Source: Planctomycetota bacterium
GTDB taxonomy: Bacteria > Planctomycetota > Planctomycetia > Pirellulales > S012-138
Reading direction: 5' to 3'
Length of the DNA: 6,410 nucleotides
NCBI GenBank assembly: GCA_026982835.1
Contig: JALSGI010000060.1
Coordinates: 1 to 6,410, forward strand
Shown: piece by piece, positions 1 through 4,682 of the stretch
Layout of the letters: every line of letters starts with the position of its first letter
How positions within the stretch are numbered: position 1 is the stretch's first letter
Notes under the pieces: model-generated
Seen by the model: only the letters and a program-made list of their open reading frames with translations
What the model was told of the DNA's origin: nothing
The model's database searches: none
Program-made: the position numbers and the translations under genes

Positions 1-669
1 GTTGTTTTGCCGCAGGGCATCGATGGCCTGCTGGAAAGTTACGCCGTGCTTGACCAGCCGCTGCGGGTCGAGCCGCACCTGGTACTGCTTTTCGTACCCG
101 CCCCAGGAGTTCACCTCGGCCACGCCGGGCACTTGCCGCAACTGGGGGCGGATGACCCAGTCCTGGAGCGTGCGCAGGTAGGTGAGCTTTTCCACTTGTT
201 GTTCCGGCGGCAGTGAGGTGATGTCCACCCCTTTGAGCCGCAGGATGTAGTGGAACACTTCACCCAAGCCGGTGGAGATGGGGCCCATCTTGGGGCGGGC
301 GATTCCCTCGGGCAGCTCCACCGTGGCCAGGCGTTCGGCCAGCAGTTGCCGGGCGAAGTAGATGTCCACCTCGTCCTCGAACACCACGACCACCTGCGAC
401 AGCCCGAACTTGGAAATCGAACGCACCTGCTTCAGCCCCGGCAAACCGCTGATGGCCAGCTCCACCGGGAAGGTGATCTGGCGTTCCACTTCCTCGGGCC
501 CCAAGGCCGGGGCCACGGTGTTGATCTGCACCATCACGGGCGTGGTGTCGGGAAAGGCGTCGATGTCCAGGTGCTGAAGCGACCACACTCCCGCGGCGGC
601 GGCCAGGGCCACCAGCAGCAGCACCAGCCCGCGGTAGCGAAGCGAAAAGTCAATCAGGGCGTTGAGCAT
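1..669 (-). CDS. cusA: CusA/CzcA-family heavy-metal efflux RND pump, N-terminal part
   Basis: This is the inner-membrane, proton-driven pump of a tripartite metal efflux system; the family exports Cu/Ag (CusA) or Co/Zn/Cd (CzcA). The frame is open from an ATG at 669 to the window edge, giving 223 codons of a family that is usually about 1,000-1,070 residues, so the 3' end lies outside. Residues 12-32 form the first membrane helix. They are followed by the family signature LDIDAFPDTTPVMVQI (34-49) and ITFPVE (65-70), then by the start of the periplasmic porter domain (QVRSISKFGLS, GLGEVFHYIL, LRTLQDWVIRPQL, VPGVAEVNSWGG). No clear Shine-Dalgarno is seen before the ATG; the preceding ~50 bases are a repeat unit. 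Unusually, 656 bases of repeats separate it from its partner cusB. The residues that set metal specificity lie beyond the window, so Cu/Ag versus Zn/Co/Cd cannot be decided. Confidence 0.96.
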   Translation of the reverse strand, partial: MLNALIDFSLRYRGLVLLLVALAAAAGVWSLQHLDIDAFPDTTPVMVQINTVAPALGPEEVERQITFPVELAISGLPGLKQVRSISKFGLSQVVVVFEDEVDIYFARQLLAERLATVELPEGIARPKMGPISTGLGEVFHYILRLKGVDITSLPPEQQVEKLTYLRTLQDWVIRPQLRQVPGVAEVNSWGGYEKQYQVRLDPQRLVKHGVTFQQAIDALRQNN

Positions 670-720
670 CGTTGAAGCTGTTTGTTTTCGGTTTGGCTAG
701 TCGCAAGCGAGAGCTTGCGG
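670..720 (-). repeat. Hairpin repeat, reverse copy R1, abutting the cusA start
   Basis: Read on the minus strand, the arms CGCAAGC and GCTTGCG (702-719) enclose the loop TCTC. They are followed by CTAGCC, a variant of the family tail CTCGCC, and by an A-rich tail ending directly at the cusA ATG. The outermost pair of the 8-bp stem is mismatched. If transcribed with cusA, the hairpin would sit about 33 bases before the start codon. Confidence 0.65.
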
Positions 721-760
721 TTGTTTTGGACCGTAGCGTCCGTTGCTTTGTATGCAGCAA

Positions 761-786
761 CCGGGGGCTTACGCCTGCGGCTCGCC
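761..786 (+). repeat. Hairpin repeat, forward copy, loop TTAC
   Basis: The arms CCGGGGGC (761-768) and GCCTGCGG (773-780) flank TTAC, and CTCGCC follows. One mismatch and one G-T wobble make it an imperfect copy. Its tail faces that of the reverse copy at 797-846, so the two form a tail-to-tail pair. Confidence 0.6.
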
Positions 787-796
787 GTGGTGAGCA

Positions 797-846
797 AGAA
801 TCGACGTTTGCTTTTGCTTTGGCGAGCCCCGGACTTTAGTCCGGGG
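797..846 (-). repeat. Hairpin repeat, reverse copy R2, loop TAAA
   Basis: On the minus strand the arms CCCCGGAC and GTCCGGGG (846-827) pair perfectly over 8 bp around TAAA. CTCGCC (826-821) follows, then the A-rich tail AAAGCAAAAGCAAACG and GTCGATTC. Confidence 0.75.
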
Positions 847-874
847 AGAGCCGGAAAAACGCTTTTGTTTTTCT

Positions 875-900
875 CCGGGAGCTGAAGCTCCCGGCTCGCC
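875..900 (+). repeat. Hairpin repeat, forward copy, loop TGAA
   Basis: The arms CCGGGAGC (875-882) and GCTCCCGG (887-894) pair perfectly around TGAA, and CTCGCC follows at 895-900. The stem is the same as in the copy at 5924, but that copy has a different loop (TTAC). Confidence 0.8.
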
Positions 901-910
901 GTTTGTGAAA

Positions 911-958
911 AATGGGTGCTTGTTCTTGCCTTGGCCAGCCGCGTGCATGAGCACGCGG
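911..958 (-). repeat. Hairpin repeat, reverse copy R3, loop TCAT
   Basis: On the minus strand CCGCGTGC and GCACGCGG (958-939) pair perfectly around TCAT. CTGGCC (a CTCGCC variant) follows, then the tail AAGGCAAGAACAAGCACC, which matches the tails of R2 and R4. Confidence 0.7.
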
Positions 959-985
959 AGCAAGTTCGTAGTTTCGGTTCGGTGT

Positions 986-1014
986 TCTCCCCCCGCTTAC
1001 GCGGGGGGCTCTTG
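986..1014 (+). repeat. 29-bp hairpin direct repeat, copy 1
   Basis: The arms CCCCCCGC (989-996) and GCGGGGGG (1001-1008) pair perfectly around TTAC. They are flanked by TCT and CTCTTG. All 29 bases recur exactly at 1048-1076, 62 bases away. The tail is CTCTTG where other copies have CTCGCC. Confidence 0.85.
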
Positions 1015-1047
1015 ACCTGCGCAACCTCCGCACGCTGCGGCTGCTGC

Positions 1048-1076
1048 TCTCCCCCCGCTTACGCGGGGGGCTCTTG
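1048..1076 (+). repeat. 29-bp hairpin direct repeat, copy 2
   Basis: This is an exact second copy of 986-1014: an 8-bp C/G-rich stem (1051-1058 with 1063-1070), loop TTAC, tail CTCTTG. The sequences on either side of the two copies differ, so the duplicated block is only the hairpin unit. Confidence 0.85.
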
Positions 1077-1105
1077 GTTGTACGTGTGAGCGATTATTCT
1101 TACCC

Positions 1106-1121
1106 CGGTGCGGAAGCACCG
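1106..1121 (+). repeat. Hairpin CGGTGC-GGAA-GCACCG
   Basis: This is a perfect 6-bp stem with loop GGAA, without the CTCGCC tail. The surrounding 23 bases (1107-1129) recur with three changes at 1224-1246. Almost the same hairpin (loop TGAA) lies inside the Cys-rich gene at 3183-3198. Confidence 0.65.
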
Positions 1122-1126
1122 CCCGC

Positions 1127-1174
1127 AAGCCTCCAAGCCTCCACGCCTCCAAGCCTCCACGCCTCCATGCCCTC
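1127..1174 (+). repeat. Tandem octamer tract A(A/C)GCCTCC
   Basis: Five consecutive exact 8-base units fill 1127-1166: AAGCCTCC, AAGCCTCC, ACGCCTCC, AAGCCTCC, ACGCCTCC. A degenerate sixth reaches 1174. On the minus strand each unit reads GGAGGC(T/G)T. The tract runs straight into the hairpin at 1176. Similar tracts occur at 5893-5925 and 5986-6026. Confidence 0.9.
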
Positions 1175-1175
1175 A

Positions 1176-1222
1176 CCGAGCTAAAGCTCGGGGCTCGCCT
1201 GGCGTAAAGCTTGGGGCTCGCC
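1176..1222 (+). repeat. Two adjacent hairpin copies, one intact and one decayed
   Basis: The first copy has arms CCGAGC and GCTCGG (1176-1191), loop TAAA, then GGCTCGCC. The second (1201-1222) keeps TAAAGCT, GGGGCTCGCC and the following TG, but its left arm no longer pairs well. GGCTCGCCTGGCG (1192-1204) is found again exactly at 6043-6055 in the second cluster. Confidence 0.7.
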
Positions 1223-1223
1223 T

Positions 1224-1246
1224 GATGCGGAAGAACCGCCCGCACG
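1224..1246 (+). repeat. Decayed copy of the 1107-1129 repeat
   Basis: The 23 bases match 1107-1129 except at three positions. Two of the changes fall in the stem and break its pairing, so this looks like a degenerating copy. A low-complexity run rich in GGCGCA/CGCAAG follows to about 1280. Confidence 0.6.
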
Positions 1247-1294
1247 GCGCAGGACGCAAGGCGCACGGCGCACGCCGCAAGCCGGTTTCTCCCA

Positions 1295-1309
1295 GGGCCG
1301 GACCGGCCC
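1295..1309. other. Palindrome just downstream of the cusB stop
   Basis: GGGCCGG, A, CCGGCCC forms a strong palindrome 16 bases past the cusB stop codon. As RNA it could fold into a compact hairpin, but no T-run follows on the minus strand. It is therefore at best a pause or mRNA 3'-end-protecting structure, not a canonical intrinsic terminator. Confidence 0.35.
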
Positions 1310-1325
1310 CCTACTGCTCGCACAG

Positions 1326-2879
1326 TCACCCGGCGCCCAGGTTCCCCTTGAGCAGCTCGGCCCGAAGCGCCGCACTGCCCTCGGTAACGACCACTTCCCC
1401 GGGCAGCAGCCCGGCCAGAATCTCCACCTGCTGGCCCACCACCACCCCGGGACGGACGCTGCGGGTGTGAAACACCTTGTAGGAGCCGGGCTTCAGGTAG
1501 TCCTTGTCCCGCACGAACACCACGTGGCAGCAGCCTTCCCAGTGCAGGGCCGACCGGGGGATGAGGATCGCCCGGGGATCGCGGCGCAGCACGATCCGCC
1601 CGGTGCCGAAGGTTTCGTTGCGCAGGTGGCCCTGCGGGTTGTCCAGCTCCACCCGCACCTGCACCGTGCGGGTGGTGGTGTCCACCGTGGTGCTGATCCA
1701 GCTCACCTGGCCCACCTCGTCGTGGTCGCTTCCATCGGGCCGAAACAGCACTTGCTGGCCTTCCTGCACATAGCGCACCTGTTCCTGCGGCACGTCCAGC
1801 AGCAGCCACATCCGCCGGGTGTCGGCCACGGTGAAAAGCATCCGCCGGGGATCGACCACCTCGCCGGCCACCACGCTGCGCCACACCACCACGCCGTCCA
1901 ACGGGGCCACCACCGGCAACAGATTGGCCGTGGGACGCACTCGCTCCAGCAGACTGGTTACGTGCGAGGGCAGCCCCAGCAGCGGCAACCGCTCGGCCAG
2001 CTCCTGGGCGGAGAGTTTACGCAATTGCTTGCGATCCACGCGCAGCCCCAGGTTGATAAGCCGCTGGGCGGCTTGTTCCAGTTGGGCTTGGGCCCCAGCC
2101 AGGGCCGTTTCGGCCTCTAGCAGCCGCTTGCCGGCCACCACCGCCTGGATGCTCTGGAGCCGCTGGTAGGTTTTTTCGTGCAGGCGTACGCGGGCCAGGG
2201 CCTCCAGCAACTGCGCCTTGGCACGTCCCACCTCGGCCGAGTCGATCAGGGCCAGCACTTCTCCGCGGCTGACGCGATCCCCCACGTTCTTGTTCACCAG
2301 CAGCACAACACCCGCGGCGGGGGAGGCCAGTTGGGCCACGCGGGTGGGGTCGTACTGTACCTCGCCCACCGCGTCGATGGTTTCCAGCACCTCCCCCCGG
2401 CTGACCAGGTCGATGTCGATGCCCGCCTTGTCGGCGTCCTGGGCTGAAGGGAACTGGATCCGCCGCAGATGCAGTTTACACTGCGGGTTGTTGGGTTTGC
2501 GGGGACAAAGCTCCAGGGCGTGCTTGACCCGGGCCAGGTCGGCCGGGTCGATGCGTGGGACTTGGGCCAGTTGGGCCACCTGCGGGTGCTCCCAGGGGCA
2601 CTCGTGCACCCCGTGTTCGGCACACCAGCCGTAGAGCTTGCCCTTGGGCATGAGCTTGGGATTGCAAGCAATACAAATGGCCTCCGGCACGCCGTGTTCG
2701 GCGCACCAGGGCTCCTCTTTGGCCGGAGGGCCGGCCACCAGCTCGGAAAACTTGGGCAGCGTCCAGTCGCTATGATGCCCCCACCAGGCCAGGGCAGCCA
2801 GCACTCCCACCACGGCCAGCGTGGACAGGTGGCCTCGCACCGCGGCAAGGATCGAAAACACACGCAACAGCCATCGCAT
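1326..2879 (-). CDS. cusB: CusB/CzcB-type periplasmic adaptor (membrane fusion protein) with N-terminal Cys/His motifs
   Basis: This 517-aa protein is the adaptor linking an RND metal pump to an outer-membrane channel. Residues 16-35 form an N-terminal membrane anchor or uncleaved signal. Two related motifs follow: WCAEHGVPEAICIACNP (58-74, with C59, H62, C69, C72) and WCAEHGVHECPWEHP (85-99, with C86, H89, H92, C94, H98). A further C125, C134, H137 group comes next; all are plausible metal ligands. The adaptor core starts near 158: a biotinyl-lipoyl-like half (ASPAAGVVLLVNKNVGDRVSRGEVLALI, about 185-212), a helical hairpin (about 215-315), the second lipoyl half (APLDGVVVWRSVVAGEVV, about 325-342), then beta-barrel and membrane-proximal domains (DTTTRTVQVRVELDN; LIPRSALHWEG). 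GAGGG nine bases upstream supports the ATG. It is longer than typical CusB (about 400 aa) because of the Cys/His region. Family assignment is firm; the transported metal is not. Confidence 0.95.
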   Translation of the reverse strand: MRWLLRVFSILAAVRGHLSTLAVVGVLAALAWWGHHSDWTLPKFSELVAGPPAKEEPWCAEHGVPEAICIACNPKLMPKGKLYGWCAEHGVHECPWEHPQVAQLAQVPRIDPADLARVKHALELCPRKPNNPQCKLHLRRIQFPSAQDADKAGIDIDLVSRGEVLETIDAVGEVQYDPTRVAQLASPAAGVVLLVNKNVGDRVSRGEVLALIDSAEVGRAKAQLLEALARVRLHEKTYQRLQSIQAVVAGKRLLEAETALAGAQAQLEQAAQRLINLGLRVDRKQLRKLSAQELAERLPLLGLPSHVTSLLERVRPTANLLPVVAPLDGVVVWRSVVAGEVVDPRRMLFTVADTRRMWLLLDVPQEQVRYVQEGQQVLFRPDGSDHDEVGQVSWISTTVDTTTRTVQVRVELDNPQGHLRNETFGTGRIVLRRDPRAILIPRSALHWEGCCHVVFVRDKDYLKPGSYKVFHTRSVRPGVVVGQQVEILAGLLPGEVVVTEGSAALRAELLKGNLGAG

Positions 2880-2966
2880 GGCAGAAGACCCTCACAATAA
2901 AGAACTTGCTCGCCGAGCTTTCGCTTTCCCAAAATCGCCGAATCAAATGACGATATTTGCGGAAAA

Positions 2967-2994
2967 CGCCGAACCAGAAAAAGCGTTGTCGGCG
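2967..2994 (-). other. Weak hairpin with T-run between the Cys-rich gene and cusB
   Basis: On the minus strand CGCCGA (2994-2989) and TCGGCG (2972-2967) can pair, and TTTT follows at 2966-2963. The 16-base loop is large and the stem short, so termination or attenuation before cusB is only a possibility. The 122-base gap (2880-3001) is AT-richer than its surroundings. It also has CGCCGA at 2911 and 2936; I see no convincing promoter there. Confidence 0.25.
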
Positions 2995-3001
2995 CAGCGT
3001 G

Positions 3002-3406
3002 CTAGCAGAGAAGTACGCTTATCTGGGCGCAAAGAGCGCGCCCGGCTGGGCGCAGGCGGAAAAGATCTTCATAGGGGAAAACACCAGGGGCGGGGAGCTC
3101 CGTCCCGGGCAATAGCTGCGGCACCTGGCCCACAGGTTGCCCGAAGATAGGGGGTGTCTGTTCCAGCGGAGTGTCCAACGCCCGGTGCTGAAGCACCGCC
3201 CCGTGGCACAGGCAATCGGCCTCCGGCGTGCAGGAACTGGGGGAGGCTGGCTTGGTCCCTTGTTCCGTGCCGCAGTGGCCGCAGCAGCCCAAGGCTCGAC
3301 TCAGCAGCGAGCGGCCGCCCCCCAGCTCTTTGCCCAGGCAGCCATACGGGCACACCAGCAGCACGGCCGCCAGCAGCCAGGATGTGGCAGTGCGAAGCAG
3401 GAACAT
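3002..3406 (-). CDS. Small Cys-rich exported protein of the metal efflux cluster
   Basis: This 134-aa protein has a clear N-terminal export signal: R5, then a hydrophobic stretch from about 8 to 19. Cys and His residues follow as CPYGC (19-23), CCGHC (41-45), and C59, C65, C67 and H68 in SCTPEADCLCHGAVL. Two more cysteines are C126 and the last residue, C134. It resembles unnamed short proteins I associate with planctomycete efflux operons; no characterised family is recognised. The pattern suggests a periplasmic or cell-envelope metal-binding protein, perhaps delivering metal to CusB or CusA; that is inference. AGGA seven bases before the ATG and the promoter at 3450-3479 support the start. 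It is first in the cluster, 122 bases before cusB. Codons for residues 70-75 coincide with a hairpin like the intergenic repeats. A membrane-anchored form is possible if the signal is not cleaved. Confidence 0.75.
   Translation of the reverse strand: MFLLRTATSWLLAAVLLVCPYGCLGKELGGGRSLLSRALGCCGHCGTEQGTKPASPSSCTPEADCLCHGAVLQHRALDTPLEQTPPIFGQPVGQVPQLLPGTELPAPGVFPYEDLFRLRPAGRALCAQISVLLC
3183..3198 (+). repeat. Hairpin repeat inside the Cys-rich gene
   Basis: CGGTGC, TGAA, GCACCG makes a perfect 6-bp stem. The wider 3181-3200 stretch matches 1104-1123 closely (loop TGAA instead of GGAA, followed by CCGCCC-type sequence). It encodes residues 70-75 of the gene on the minus strand, just after the last cysteines of the central Cys group. 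Confidence 0.55.
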
Positions 3407-3449
3407 AGGCCGTTCCTACAGGCAAAGGAGAAGCAGGAGTCCACTTCCC

Positions 3450-3479
3450 ATCGTAAGACCCTTGCCGAGTGCGTGTCAA
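3450..3479 (-). promoter_or_regulatory. Sigma70-type promoter for the Cys-rich gene and efflux cluster
   Basis: On the minus strand the -35 box TTGACA (3479-3474) is a perfect consensus match. An 18-base spacer leads to TACGAT (3455-3450), which has the key T, A and final A, T of the -10 consensus. A start of transcription near 3443 would give a leader of roughly 37 bases before the ATG at 3406. This is the best promoter in the window and is correctly placed to drive the Cys-rich gene and possibly cusB. Confidence 0.7.
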
Positions 3480-3486
3480 CGGCAAG
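3461..3486. promoter_or_regulatory. Inverted repeat around the -35 box, candidate operator
   Basis: CTTGCCG (3461-3467) and CGGCAAG (3480-3486) are perfect 7-base inverted arms separated by 12 bases. One arm lies in the promoter spacer and the other just upstream of TTGACA. That geometry suits a dimeric regulator that blocks or positions RNA polymerase, for example a metal sensor. No regulator gene is in the window, so its identity is unknown. Confidence 0.5.
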
Positions 3487-3508
3487 TGGCAACGGGGTTT
3501 GGGTCCTT

Positions 3509-3526
3509 GTATCCTGTGTATCCTGT
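3509..3526 (+). repeat. Tandem 9-mer GTATCCTGT x2 in the divergent intergenic region
   Basis: Two exact GTATCCTGT units lie side by side, and an inverted CAGGATA follows at 3564-3570. They sit between the divergent efflux and protease genes. The rest of 3407-3621 holds the promoter/operator for the minus strand and a short GC hairpin (CCGGC, GGA, GCCGG at 3528-3540). Function is unknown: a binding site or a remnant of a dispersed ATCCTGT-type repeat. Confidence 0.5.
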
Positions 3527-3621
3527 CCCGGCGGAGCCGGCCGCCTTGGCCCTTTTCCTCGGGCAGGATAGGCTTGGAGTAGCAGGCCGTTTCCCCTGCC
3601 GCCGCTGGGCGCAGGTTCCTG

Positions 3622-4638
3622 GTGATTGATGGAGATGGTGGCTTGACCGAACCGAGTCCGCATCCCCTGCCGCCGGATTCGCCACCGGACGTGTTGGAGC
3701 TCTCGGACGCTTCGCCCTCCCGGAGCGTCCCGGCCTTTCCGCACCGACCTCCCCCGCATCCTGCGGCGCGGCTGCGTTCCTGGTCGCTGCCGCTAGTGCT
3801 TTTCGGCTTGACCTGCCTTTCCACGCTCTGGAGCGGAGCGTTTACCAACAGCCGCCTGGACCTGACCCCCTGGATCGACTGGGGCGTGGCCGACCTGACC
3901 ATGCTGGCCGTGTCGCGTTGGGACATGGGGCTGGAGTACATGCTGGCCATCATGGGGATTTTGCTGGCCCACGAGATGGGCCACTTTCTCACCGCGCGGT
4001 GGTATCACATTCCAGCCAGCTTGCCCTACTTCATCCCCATGCCGCTGAGCCCCTTTGGCACCATGGGGGCGCTGATCCTGATGCGGGGCAACCAGGCCAA
4101 TCGCCGGGAGCTGTTCGACGTGGGGCTGGCCGGGCCGGTGGCCGGACTGGTGGTCTGCCTGCCGGTGCTGTACTGGGGAGTGCAACAGGCTGTGCCGGAC
4201 CCCCAGCCGATGATCGTCTTCCACCACCCCTTGCTGCTGAAAGGGATGATCGCCTGGCTCCGCCCGGACCTGGCCGGAAAACCGCTGGTGATGAGCCCAC
4301 TGCTGATGGCCGGATGGCTGGGACTGCTCATCACCGGGCTGAACATGCTGCCGGTGAGCCAACTGGACGGGGGCCACGTGTGCTATGCCCTGCTGGGACG
4401 GCGGGCCCACCTGGTGGCCCTGGGACTGTTTGCCGCCGGGGTGGCCTTCATGCTGGTGGCCCAACACTATGTGTGGTTGTTGCTGCTAGTGCTGATCCTG
4501 CTGCTGGGCATCCGCCACCCGCCCACCCGCGACGACTCGGTGCCGCTGGGGGTTTTTCGCTTGGTGGTGGGCTGGCTCTCGCTGCTGCTGCCGGTGCTGT
4601 GCTTCAACCCGATGGGCGTGACGTTCCAGAACATGTAA
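3622..4638 (+). CDS. M50 (site-2 protease family) membrane metallopeptidase, EGY-like
   Basis: This 338-aa polytopic zinc protease cleaves substrates within the membrane; the substrate is unknown. The catalytic HEMGH motif is at 117-121 (H117 and H121 zinc ligands, E118 catalytic), and the second motif NMLPVSQLDGGH is at 241-252, giving D249 as third ligand. The region YFIPMPLSPFGTMGALILMRGNQANRRELFDVGLAGPVAG (136-175) resembles EGY-type M50 proteins of plants and bacteria. Hydrophobic segments lie near 54-72, 105-127, 165-187, 223-242, 263-281, 283-297 and 311-328. No PDZ domain is seen, unlike RseP. The first 50 residues are Pro/Ser-rich and probably disordered. The start is an unsupported GTG with no good ribosome site; GTG at 3691 (residue 24) is an alternative. 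A weak promoter (TTGGCC at 3546, TAGGCT at 3569) is possible. It is divergent from the efflux genes and convergent with the mqnD-like gene, 44 bases away. Confidence 0.92.
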   Translation: MIDGDGGLTEPSPHPLPPDSPPDVLELSDASPSRSVPAFPHRPPPHPAARLRSWSLPLVLFGLTCLSTLWSGAFTNSRLDLTPWIDWGVADLTMLAVSRWDMGLEYMLAIMGILLAHEMGHFLTARWYHIPASLPYFIPMPLSPFGTMGALILMRGNQANRRELFDVGLAGPVAGLVVCLPVLYWGVQQAVPDPQPMIVFHHPLLLKGMIAWLRPDLAGKPLVMSPLLMAGWLGLLITGLNMLPVSQLDGGHVCYALLGRRAHLVALGLFAAGVAFMLVAQHYVWLLLLVLILLLGIRHPPTRDDSVPLGVFRLVVGWLSLLLPVLCFNPMGVTFQNM

Positions 4639-4682
4639 GCGGCCGCAAGGGACGCCCGCTGGTTGCTTCTGCTGCGGTGTGC

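Noticed and set aside
250..675. Plus-strand open frame opposite cusA, His/Gln/Gly-rich
   Set aside because: It is antisense to an unmistakable CusA N-terminus; His/Gln-rich text is typical of the opposite strand of Leu/Val/Asp-rich GC-rich genes.
695..1008. Hairpins as intrinsic terminators
   Set aside because: Stems are strong but none is followed directly by a T-run on either strand; the conserved CTCGCC tail sits where the T-run should be.
986..1246. Possible CRISPR array because of spaced direct repeats
   Set aside because: Only one exact pair exists, the other repeats differ in sequence, spacing is irregular and the 'spacers' themselves contain repeats. No cas gene is present.
997..1884. 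A 295-codon minus-strand open frame joining cusB DNA to the repeat region
   Set aside because: The first part is a frame-shifted shadow of CusB and the rest translates hairpins and octamers (EAWRRGG-type text). No protein family is apparent.
4639..4682. Terminator between the convergent protease and mqnD-like genes
   Set aside because: GCGGCCGC and a distant CCGCA/TGCGG pair give only weak structures without a T-run, so no terminator is called.
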